Of a DNA stretch of 16,479 nt, positions 1-9,597 are shown piece by piece. The stretch comes from Planctomycetaceae bacterium. Its GTDB lineage: Bacteria > Planctomycetota > Planctomycetia > Pirellulales > Pirellulaceae. The stretch lies in contig PADE01000101.1 in NCBI GenBank assembly GCA_002702965.1, forward strand, positions 33,322-49,800. The letters run 5' to 3'. Positions within the stretch are counted from its first letter, which is position 1. Each line of letters starts with the position of its first letter. Both the position numbers and the translations under genes were made by a program. A model generated the notes under the pieces. It searched no databases. It was not told where the DNA came from and saw nothing but the letters and a program-made list of their open reading frames with translations.

Positions 1-984
1 CACCTGGCTAAGTGCGGCCTGCTCGCGGTTGTGCTGAGCGCCCTGTTCGCGCTCGAAGAACCTCAGGACACGATGTCGATCGCTTACGAAGACCGCCTGT
101 TGGATACGATCGTCCTCTGGACGCCCGACTTGCCCGAGGTTCAATCCCTGGCGAGTCAGGCCGCGACACGTCGCGGAGACACCGCACAAGCGGTCCAACT
201 GGCCCGTCAGGCCGTCGCGCGGCGCCCCCGTTCCTACCGATCCCAGGCGACACTCGGACGGGCGCTGCAAGCCGCTGGCCAATTCGCGGATGCGGTCGCC
301 GCATGCGAGATGGCCGTCCAACTCGGACCCCGCGACTGGCGCTGTTACCACGACCTGGCCAACGCGTTGATCGCCAACCAGCAATTCCAAGCGGCCAGTG
401 AAACCGCCACGGCCGGCCTGGCGACTTCGCGGCGCCCCGAATTGCTGCTCAGTCTGGGTGTCGCGCTACTCGAACAGTCACAATTCGAAGCGGCCCTTGA
501 GGCTCTCGAGGAAGCGACCTCACGGAGCACTGAGTCCGCCGCAGCCCCCTACCAACTGGGGCTGGTGTACCTACGGCAAAAAGATCTCGAGCACGCGGCG
601 CGTTGTTTCGAGACCGCCGTCGGGCGCGAGCCGGGCCATCTCCAAGCGCGGTTCCAGTTGGCAACCATTTATTACCGTACAGGCCGTCTCACTTCGGCAG
701 CACGTCAATTTGAACGCTGTCTTGCCGATCAAGAGCCGTTTCCTGAATTACTCAACAACCTGGGTGCCGTATCGTTTGAGCTAGGGCATTGGGAAAAGGC
801 CATCAGCAACTATAAGAGGACGCTAGAACTCGACCACGAAAACGCCGCCGCGCACTACAATCTAGCGCTGGCGTACTACGAACTGGGCGAGATAGAAGAT
901 GCCCGCCGACACCTCGGCAAGGCGCGTCAACTCGGCCAGGCGATCCCGCCGCGGCTATTAGAGGAATTGAATCAAAACCGCTAA
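1..984 (+). CDS. TPR-repeat protein, 5' end outside the window
   Basis: The reading frame is open from the first base to a TAA at 982-984, giving at least 327 residues. The gene probably begins upstream, although a GTG at 31 is possible. From about residue 45 onward the protein is a run of some seven or eight tetratricopeptide repeats, about 34 residues apart, with the usual small and aromatic pattern (for example LGVALLEQSQFEAALEALEE, LGLVYLRQKDLEHAARCFE, YNLALAYYELGEIEDARRHL). The first visible residues contain a hydrophobic stretch (CGLLAVVLSALFAL) that could be the end of a signal peptide or membrane helix, or a TPR helix of a longer protein. TPR arrays are protein-interaction scaffolds, and the partner cannot be told from sequence. 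The gene is convergent with aconitase. Confidence is high for the fold and low for any specific role. Confidence 0.85.
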   Translation, partial: HLAKCGLLAVVLSALFALEEPQDTMSIAYEDRLLDTIVLWTPDLPEVQSLASQAATRRGDTAQAVQLARQAVARRPRSYRSQATLGRALQAAGQFADAVAACEMAVQLGPRDWRCYHDLANALIANQQFQAASETATAGLATSRRPELLLSLGVALLEQSQFEAALEALEEATSRSTESAAAPYQLGLVYLRQKDLEHAARCFETAVGREPGHLQARFQLATIYYRTGRLTSAARQFERCLADQEPFPELLNNLGAVSFELGHWEKAISNYKRTLELDHENAAAHYNLALAYYELGEIEDARRHLGKARQLGQAIPPRLLEELNQNR

Positions 985-985
985 A

Positions 986-1004
986 GAGGGCCGCGGGCCA
1001 CCTC
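986..1004. terminator. weak GC hairpin between convergent genes
   Basis: The 51-base gap between the convergent TPR and acnA stop codons contains a short self-complementary stretch, GGCC-GCG-GGCC at 989-999, flanked by GAGG and CCTC. It lacks a T-run, so it is at best a weak or factor-assisted transcription end. Nothing else is visible in the gap. Confidence 0.2.
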
Positions 1005-1035
1005 CCGCTAGAGAGCACGACGCCCGACGGATAGG

Positions 1036-3774
<2,739 letters not shown>

Positions 3775-3846
3775 CGGGCACCACGTTTCAGTCTTGTGTC
3801 ATGAACGGCCGCTCAGCGGAGTCATCCGTCCCACTTTCCGGGCGTG

Positions 3847-3875
3847 AATATATCCCATCCGAGGACGTTTGTCTG
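3847..3875 (-). promoter_or_regulatory. candidate sigma-70-type promoter for acnA
   Basis: On the minus strand CAGACA (3875-3870) is followed after exactly 17 bases by TATATT (3852-3847). These match TTGACA at 4 of 6 and TATAAT at 5 of 6 positions. Transcription would start near 3840, leaving a leader of about 65 bases before the acnA ATG. Planctomycete promoters are poorly characterised, so this is a pattern match only. Confidence 0.4.
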
Positions 3876-3912
3876 CCATCCAGATCAACCACGGGCAATC
3901 ACCCGTCCTCGG
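3859..3912. repeat. 9-bp perfect inverted repeat overlapping the candidate acnA promoter
   Basis: CCGAGGACG at 3859-3867 is the exact reverse complement of CGTCCTCGG at 3904-3912, with 36 bases between. The left arm lies in the spacer between the candidate -35 and -10 elements. A second hairpin (ACGGG 3891-3895, CCCGT 3902-3906) partly overlaps the right arm. The pair could be an operator for a dimeric regulator, or chance in GC-rich DNA. Confidence 0.35.
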
Positions 3913-4151
3913 TCAGGCCGCGCTTCGGTTCCGCGTCAGGAAGATCCCAGACCCCTATGGAGACAGAGCGGTGGATGACGCCGTGGCGATCACCGTGTAG
4001 GTTGTAGCTGCACCGCCGCGCACTCTGTCGGGCCCGCGGGCGGGCCAGCCGTGAACGCGGTCTACCAACCTCGCCAGTCCACCCTAATCGCGCCACCACG
4101 TCCGTTGCGGCGCGCCCCGATTAATCACCTCCGCATAGTCCGCCAAATACC

Positions 4152-5609
4152 ATGACCGTGTTCGTCGATCGACCGGAAAGCGTTTGCCAGTTTGGCATCG
4201 CGCGCCATGACATTACGCCCCCCGCCGGCATCTACCATCGGATGTGGGGCGCCGCCACCCACCAACGCGCCGCAGGTGTGCACCGTCCCCTGTGGGCATG
4301 CGCGATGGTCTTTCGTGGTAGCACTGCGGAAGGCATGTCCGCCGACGACCAGGTGGTCGTTACGCTCGATCATTGCGTGCTTGGTCCACGGGAACTGGCG
4401 GGACTACGGCAAGCGATTGCTGCGGCGACCGGGTACGACCCGAGCTCTCTGATCGTCCTGTTTTCCCATACCCACGCTGCCGGACTCATGGATTTGGATC
4501 GCCGGGACCGACCCGGGGGTGATCAGATACCTAGCTACCTGGCGGACCTCAATCGCATCGTGGCAGAATTGACCTGCCAGGCACTCCAGGCGGTGCGACC
4601 CGCTACGCTGACTTATGCGACCGGGCACTGCACTCTGGCCGCAAATCGCGATTTTCGGGACGAAGAGAGGGGGCTTTGGGTCTGCGGGTACAACCCGGAC
4701 GGGTCAGCGGACGCCACGCTACTGGTAATTCGAGTCTCGGAGGCGGACGGAACGTTGCGGGCAATCCTGACCAACTACGCCTGCCACCCCACAACACTCG
4801 CCTGGCAAAACGACCAGATCAGTCCCGATTTCCCGGGAGCAATGCGCGAAGTGGTGGAAACAGCAACCCAGGCCCCTTGCGTATTTCTGCAGGGCGCGTC
4901 GGGGGACCTGGGCCCGGTAGACGGTTACGTTGGGGATCTGGAAGTCGCCGATCGAAACGGCCGCCAGTTGGGACACGCCGCCCTGTCAGCCATCTATGGG
5001 CTGCCGGCGCCGGGAACCCGCCACCAGTACGCCGGACCTGTCGTTTCGGGCGCCACCCTGGGAACCTGGATACACCAACCTCTATCTGATGAACGGAAAC
5101 GCGCGACCGCCGACTGGCGCGTCGAACGGATCACCGTCGATCTCCCCTATCGTCCGGGCCTACCCTCTCTGGAGTCGGTCCGCGCCGAGCAAACTCGGTG
5201 GCAACGGAGCAAAGAGGACGCCGACAATGCCGGAGACGAGCAGACCGCCCGCGATTGCCACGCGATGATCGAACGACAAACACGCTTACTGTGGCGCCTG
5301 CGGGGGTTGGTCCCTGGCGCACACTACCCACTCGGGGTGTTCTTGTGGCGGATCGGGGATGCGCTCTGGATCGCACTGCAAGGCGAACCGTACCAACAGC
5401 TTCAGACGACGCTTCGCGAGCGGTTTCCCTCAATTCCTCTGGTAATTGCGACGATTGCCAATGAGTCCAGTCCCTGCTACCTCCCTCCGGCCGCACTGTA
5501 CGATACCGGAATCTACCAGGAGACCATTGCCGTACTCGCACCGGGATGCCTGGAGCGGCTGATCGACGCGATTTCAGAGAAAGTCGTCGAGATATTCGCA
5601 GTTGACTGA
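4152..5609 (+). CDS. neutral/alkaline ceramidase-like metal hydrolase lacking the ceramidase serine
   Basis: This 485-residue protein resembles the N-terminal catalytic domain of neutral ceramidases. Its start has the family hallmark GIARHDITPPAG (residues 15-26). Candidate zinc ligands are visible: H106/H108 in SHTHAA, H212 in NYACHPT, E412 in LQGEP and Y443 in CYLPP. These correspond to the His, His, Glu and Tyr ligands of Pseudomonas ceramidase. The nucleophile motif GDVSPN is replaced by GDLGP (251-255), so Gly254 stands where the catalytic Ser should be. No signal peptide is seen and the C-terminal immunoglobulin-like domain of true ceramidases is missing, which suggests a cytoplasmic hydrolase for some other amide or ester substrate. 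The ATG at 4152 lacks a Shine-Dalgarno but places the conserved N-terminus correctly. The gene is followed by a DUF1501 gene after 203 bases, apparently with its own promoter. Confidence 0.8.
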   Translation: MTVFVDRPESVCQFGIARHDITPPAGIYHRMWGAATHQRAAGVHRPLWACAMVFRGSTAEGMSADDQVVVTLDHCVLGPRELAGLRQAIAAATGYDPSSLIVLFSHTHAAGLMDLDRRDRPGGDQIPSYLADLNRIVAELTCQALQAVRPATLTYATGHCTLAANRDFRDEERGLWVCGYNPDGSADATLLVIRVSEADGTLRAILTNYACHPTTLAWQNDQISPDFPGAMREVVETATQAPCVFLQGASGDLGPVDGYVGDLEVADRNGRQLGHAALSAIYGLPAPGTRHQYAGPVVSGATLGTWIHQPLSDERKRATADWRVERITVDLPYRPGLPSLESVRAEQTRWQRSKEDADNAGDEQTARDCHAMIERQTRLLWRLRGLVPGAHYPLGVFLWRIGDALWIALQGEPYQQLQTTLRERFPSIPLVIATIANESSPCYLPPAALYDTGIYQETIAVLAPGCLERLIDAISEKVVEIFAVD

Positions 5610-5624
5610 CCCTGCGCGTGTCGC

Positions 5625-5649
5625 TGGACCGCCCCACTCGGGGGGGCCA
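5625..5649 (+). terminator. GC-rich hairpin after the ceramidase-like gene
   Basis: Starting 15 bases after the stop codon, TGGACCGCCCC (5625-5635) pairs with GGGGGGGCCA (5640-5649) around the loop ACTC. The stem is about 9-10 bp, with one mismatch and a one-base bulge. No U-run follows, so the case for an intrinsic terminator is moderate. Confidence 0.4.
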
Positions 5650-5661
5650 CCAAAGAAGCCC

Positions 5662-5690
5662 TTGAGATTCCCAAGAACAGACGTTAAATA
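5662..5690 (+). promoter_or_regulatory. candidate promoter for the DUF1501 gene
   Basis: TTGAGA (5662-5667, 5 of 6 to the -35 consensus) is followed after 16 bases by TTAAAT (5684-5689, 4 of 6 to the -10 consensus). This lies inside an A/T-rich stretch that stands out from the surrounding GC-rich DNA. It sits downstream of the hairpin at 5625-5649 and about 120 bases before the chosen start at 5813. Pattern match only. Confidence 0.4.
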
Positions 5691-5797
5691 TATAGAGTGA
5701 ACGGGATTTACGCATCGGTGCTGCGGAGCACTGCCGATTTTAAGAGTAGCGCGAACAGCCAGTTCAAAGTGTGTCTTTCAGCGGCCCGGTTAGGAAC

Positions 5798-5805
5798 AGA
5801 GGAGA
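5798..5805 (+). promoter_or_regulatory. ribosome binding site that sets the DUF1501 start
   Basis: AGAGGAGA lies 7 bases before the ATG at 5813. It favours that ATG over the in-frame GTG at 5771, which has no comparable site. Confidence 0.7.
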
Positions 5806-5812
5806 GCGTCCT

Positions 5813-7183
5813 ATGCTGACTATCTACGGGAATACTGCTAAGCGGGCGGGATTCTGTGACGGCCTTTCACGAAGAAGCTTCCTCAAGGTAGGCGGTGCCG
5901 CTTGTGGTGGACTGTCACTGGCAGAGCTGCTCGAGATGGAATCGCTCGCTGGGGTCGGCAGCTCCCACCGATCGGTGATCAACATCTATTTGCCCGGGGG
6001 CCCCTCGCACCTCGATATGTGGGACTTGAAACCGAAGGCGCCAGCGGAAATCCGCGGTGAATTCAACCCCATCAGTACGAATGTTCCGGGGATTCAAATC
6101 TGTGAGCTGTTTCCACGCGTGGCACAGTTGATGGACAAGTTCGCCATTATCCGCTCGATCAGCGATTCCGACGGCCGCCACGATGGCTACCAGTGTATGA
6201 CGGGTCGCAAGTTCGGAAGTCGCCAGCCCAACGGTGGCTGGCCCTCGGCGGGCGCATGGGTTTCACGTCTGGCCGGACCGGTCAGTCGCGCCGTACCACC
6301 GAATCTAACCCTGATGTATCCCACCGGGAACCGAACGTGGGGAGAAGCAGGGACCGCCGGATTCATGGACATCTCCCACAGCCCATTCAATCTGGTCGGA
6401 AAAAAGCCTCGCGAAAACCCAGACAACATGACCCTCAAGGGCATCAGCTTGGAGCGACTGCAAGACCGCGATTTGTTGCGAACCGCACTCGATCAATATC
6501 GGCGCGGTGCAACGGCAGCGGTGAACATGGAGAGTGTCGATACCTACGCGCAACAGGCGCTCGGCATTCTGACGGACTCGAAGCTCTGCGACGCACTCGA
6601 TCTGAGTCAAGAAGACCCTCGTATTCTCGCGCGCTACGGCAAGAGCGACGTGAAATTCCAACGCGACGGCGCGCCCAAGATGATCGAGAACTTCTGCATC
6701 GCCCGCCGGCTCGTCGAAGCGGGCGCCCGGTACGTCTCCCTCAACTACAGCCGCTGGGATTGGCACGGTGGAGACGGAATGAACTTCCCCAGGTCCCGAC
6801 AAGAGTTTCCCCTGCTGGATCAGGGCTTGTCAGCTCTGATCAGTGACATTCATGAGCGAGGTCTGGAGAAGTTGGTCTCGGTCGTTGTGTGGGGAGAATT
6901 CGGCCGGACTCCCAAGATCAACAAGAACAACAGTCGTGACCATTGGCCGCGGGTCAATGCCGCGCTGGTTGCCGGAGGCAGCATTCAGACCGGCCAGGTG
7001 ATCGGTGAGACGAACCGGTACGCCGAACATGCGGTAAAACGTCCTGTCAAATTTCAGGAGATCTTCGCGACGCTGTACGACCACCTGGGACTGGACGCGC
7101 ACCGCGACCGCATCTTTGACGGTTCGGGAACTCCCCGCTATCCGGTCGATGCGGGCATCGAGCCAATCCGCGAACTGTTGTAG
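5813..7183 (+). CDS. DUF1501 family protein with a twin-arginine signal
   Basis: From the ATG at 5813 the protein has 456 residues. It begins with a textbook Tat motif, SRRSFLK at residues 19-25, followed by a small-residue hydrophobic segment (VGGAACGGLSLAELL), so export in folded form across the cytoplasmic membrane is expected. The body shows DUF1501 hallmarks: GGPSHLDMWDLKP, then AEIRGEF, and later WGEFGRTPKIN and RDHWPR. This family is related to the alkaline phosphatase/sulfatase fold and is greatly expanded in planctomycetes; its substrates are unknown. Many family members sit beside a DUF1549/DUF1553 cytochrome-like gene, but none is seen beside this one. Its nearest same-strand neighbour is the ceramidase-like gene. 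The alternative start at 5771 would add 14 residues with no family support. Confidence 0.93.
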   Translation: MLTIYGNTAKRAGFCDGLSRRSFLKVGGAACGGLSLAELLEMESLAGVGSSHRSVINIYLPGGPSHLDMWDLKPKAPAEIRGEFNPISTNVPGIQICELFPRVAQLMDKFAIIRSISDSDGRHDGYQCMTGRKFGSRQPNGGWPSAGAWVSRLAGPVSRAVPPNLTLMYPTGNRTWGEAGTAGFMDISHSPFNLVGKKPRENPDNMTLKGISLERLQDRDLLRTALDQYRRGATAAVNMESVDTYAQQALGILTDSKLCDALDLSQEDPRILARYGKSDVKFQRDGAPKMIENFCIARRLVEAGARYVSLNYSRWDWHGGDGMNFPRSRQEFPLLDQGLSALISDIHERGLEKLVSVVVWGEFGRTPKINKNNSRDHWPRVNAALVAGGSIQTGQVIGETNRYAEHAVKRPVKFQEIFATLYDHLGLDAHRDRIFDGSGTPRYPVDAGIEPIRELL

Positions 7184-7335
7184 ATACCGCGAGATCGCCG
7201 CAATCGCACGTTGCCGATAATCGACCCAACGAGGCGGCCTGCCCGGGCGGCCACATCGGCCGGACCGACCCGAGACAGGGTGTCGGAACACGCGGTATGC
7301 GGCCGGTCGACGAACCATCAGGGGCGCATGATTCG
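7184..7335. other. convergent intergenic region after DUF1501 and ppk
   Basis: This 152-base gap lies between the DUF1501 stop and the ppk stop. It contains the GC palindrome GCCCGGGC within a GGCC...GGCC context near 7237-7252, and a widely spaced 8-bp inverted repeat, ATACCGCG (7184-7191) and CGCGGTAT (7291-7298). Either could help end transcription from both sides, but no hairpin with a T-run is present. No gene is seen. Confidence 0.3.
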
Positions 7336-9438
7336 TTATTGTGTGCCGCTCGCTCGATGGGGTTCAAACACCGTGGGCCGGAACTCCCGCACCGCGGCCA
7401 GCTCACAAGCTTGCTGGAACAGAAGCTCCTGACTGCGCACTGGCGGTGACTGGTGCGACACGATCGGCTGATAGTCTCCGTTTGCCTGCAATCGACGGGC
7501 TTTCACATTGTCCTGAAAGTACGTATCGAGAATGCCAATCAGCCGGTGTTTGCTGGCCGAGTGTTCAATCGGAATCAACAGCTCGATGCGGCGATCCAGA
7601 TTGCGCGGCATCCAATCGGCGCTAGAAATGAACACGCGTTCGTCACCACCGTGGAAGAAGTAGAAGATCCGAGCGTGTTCCAGATAGCGATCGACGATAC
7701 TGATGACCTCGATATTCTCGCTCAGCCCCACGATCCCAGGCCGCAGGCAACAGATACCCCGCACATTGAGCTTCACCACGATCCCGGCCTGCGAAGCCTT
7801 GTAGAGCGCCTCGATGATCCGCGTATCGACGAGTGAATTCAGCTTAGCCACGATGTGGGCATGTTCTCCCTGCCGCTTGTGCTGGATCTCAATTTCGATC
7901 ATCTCCAGGAGTTTTCCACGGAGGCCGGCCGGCGCCATCTCGATGCGGTGAAACTCCTGAGGTTGCGAGTAGCCGCTAATCGCATTGAAACACGCCGTCG
8001 CGTCTGCCGCGATCTCTTCTTGGCACGTCATATAACTCACGTCGCAGTACAGACGCGCCGTGGATTCGTTGTAGTTTCCGGTACCCATGTGGACATACCG
8101 CCGAATTCCCTCTGGTTCACGTCGTACAATCAGACACATCTTGGCATGCGTCTTCAGCCCTTTGACACCATAGATCACCTGGACGCGGGCCTGTTCCAAC
8201 TGCTTGGACCATTCGATGTTGCGGGCCTCATCAAAACGCGCTTGGACTTCCACCAACGCGGTGACATTCTTACCGCTCTCGGCAGCGCGTTTCAGGGCAG
8301 CGACAACGGGGCTGTGGCTACTGGTACGGTACAGGGTCTGTTTAATCGCCAGCACATCTGGATCATCGGCGGCTTCGTCGATCAAACGCGCCACCGGCTC
8401 AAAACTGTCGAAGGGGTGATACAGTAGAATGTCGCGCCCTCGCAGCGTTTCGAACATACTCACAGAGGGATCGATGTCGGGGCACGGTTGCGGCGCCCAG
8501 TGCGGGAACTGGAGATTTTCAAATCCCTTCAATCTCGACAGTTGCATGAACGCCGCTAGATCCAATGGACCAGTAACGCGATACGTCTCGCGGTCGGTGA
8601 TCCGCAGACGGGTCTGCAAAAACGCCACCAATTCGTCACCCGTTGTATCGGCGATTTCAAGGCGTACCGCGTCACTCTGTTTGCGCGCATCGAGCACTTC
8701 TTCCAGTCCTGCCAACAAGTCGTACGCACCGTCGTCGCGAAGACTCAAGTCGGCGTTTCGGACAATCCGAAAGGCAACGCATTCCTCGACGGTCTCGCCG
8801 GGGAAAAAACGCTGCACGCTCATCGCAATCGCCTCCTCCAACAGTAGGAACGCGTAGCCCTCCGCCGATGGCAAAGTCAAGAGTCTTGGAACGGGTCCTA
8901 AGAAGGGCATAATCGCGTACCGTGGGCCCGAGCCCTGTTCGTCGGCGGCACACTTGACACAGACGTGCAGCGTGTGGTTGCTCAGTAGCGGAAAGTCGGC
9001 CTCCTCGGAAATCGCCATCGGTGTCAGCACCGCCAGCAATTCCTCATCGACGCGGCGCTGGATCATCTGGAGCTGCCCATCGCTGAGTTGATCTGCCCGT
9101 AAGCGGTGAATCCCAGAGTCAGCCAAAGCGGGCTCCAATTCCACGTTCCAACAATCGTACTGATCCTGCAACATCCGCCGTGATCGCTCGGCGATCTTCT
9201 CCAGCTGTTGCGAAGGGTCGAGTCCGGTGGGATCCTGCCGAGAGATACCATGGCGGGTGAGATCGTGGAGTCCCCCCACTCGCACCATGAAAAACTCATC
9301 CAGATTAGAAGCCGTGATCGCCAAGAACTTGACCCGCTCGAGTACCGGTACGGCCTGATTGCGAGCCTCGTCCAACACGCGCTGGTTGAACTCGAGCCAA
9401 CTGAGTTCTCGGTTGAGGTAATGGTCGGTCGTCGCCAT
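7336..9438 (-). CDS. ppk: polyphosphate kinase 1
   Basis: Ppk1 reversibly polymerises the gamma phosphate of ATP into inorganic polyphosphate, usually at the membrane. The chosen ATG at 9438 gives 700 residues and the N-terminus YLNRELSWLEFNQRVLDEA, which matches the family start. An in-frame ATG at 9525 would add 29 residues without family resemblance. The two histidines of the phospholipase-D-like core are present: H431 in GLKTHAKM, the autophosphorylated residue, and H588 in RYLEHARI. Their 157-residue spacing equals that of E. coli H435 and H592. The conserved SSADWMPRNLDRRIE follows H588. The gene is intact and ends convergent with the DUF1501 gene. It lies 159 bases downstream of the ppx-like gene on the same strand, so co-transcription is likely but an internal promoter is possible. 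Confidence 0.97.
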   Translation of the reverse strand: MATTDHYLNRELSWLEFNQRVLDEARNQAVPVLERVKFLAITASNLDEFFMVRVGGLHDLTRHGISRQDPTGLDPSQQLEKIAERSRRMLQDQYDCWNVELEPALADSGIHRLRADQLSDGQLQMIQRRVDEELLAVLTPMAISEEADFPLLSNHTLHVCVKCAADEQGSGPRYAIMPFLGPVPRLLTLPSAEGYAFLLLEEAIAMSVQRFFPGETVEECVAFRIVRNADLSLRDDGAYDLLAGLEEVLDARKQSDAVRLEIADTTGDELVAFLQTRLRITDRETYRVTGPLDLAAFMQLSRLKGFENLQFPHWAPQPCPDIDPSVSMFETLRGRDILLYHPFDSFEPVARLIDEAADDPDVLAIKQTLYRTSSHSPVVAALKRAAESGKNVTALVEVQARFDEARNIEWSKQLEQARVQVIYGVKGLKTHAKMCLIVRREPEGIRRYVHMGTGNYNESTARLYCDVSYMTCQEEIAADATACFNAISGYSQPQEFHRIEMAPAGLRGKLLEMIEIEIQHKRQGEHAHIVAKLNSLVDTRIIEALYKASQAGIVVKLNVRGICCLRPGIVGLSENIEVISIVDRYLEHARIFYFFHGGDERVFISSADWMPRNLDRRIELLIPIEHSASKHRLIGILDTYFQDNVKARRLQANGDYQPIVSHQSPPVRSQELLFQQACELAAVREFRPTVFEPHRASGTQ

Positions 9439-9597
9439 CTTCGCATCTGCATATCGGGAGAGACGTCGGCGGTTGCCGGTTTCGCCGAACCATCTAATGT
9501 AACCCGACCGCTCCACCGGGGCCATGGCGGGCCGCAGGACCGTTCATACCCCTGGTCCCGTGGCGGCGACCCCTCAAGTGCGTGCAGCGACCGCGCG

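Larger units (their letters stand above)
3775..4151. other. divergent intergenic region, 377 bases
   Basis: This region separates acnA (minus) from the ceramidase-like gene (plus). No convincing coding sequence is visible on either strand; the small ORFs have arginine-rich compositions typical of chance frames in GC-rich DNA. It holds a candidate acnA promoter (3847-3875), a 9-bp inverted repeat (3859-3867 and 3904-3912), a smaller hairpin ACGGG/CCCGT (3891-3906) and a GC-rich near-palindrome around 4032-4047. No tRNA-like fold was recognised. No Shine-Dalgarno precedes the ATG at 4152. Confidence 0.6.

Noticed and set aside
3899..4099. A 66-codon open frame on the minus strand in the divergent intergenic region
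   Set aside because: It is Arg-rich, has no ribosome site, and its 3' end falls on the inverted repeat near the candidate acnA promoter; it reads as chance.
5131..5715. A 194-codon open frame on the minus strand opposite the ceramidase-like gene
   Set aside because: It is Arg- and Ser-rich with no domain, and its start lies in the A/T-rich candidate promoter region of the plus-strand DUF1501 gene.
7184..7298. 8-bp inverted repeat ATACCGCG/CGCGGTAT in the convergent gap
   Set aside because: The arms are 99 bases apart with no supporting structure between them; too weak to call a terminator or attachment site.
9439..9525. N-terminal extension of Ppk by 29 residues
   Set aside because: The residues have no family resemblance, and the ATG at 9438 places the conserved ELSWLEFN at the usual distance from the start. 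This choice is made on family fit, since neither start has a strong ribosome site.
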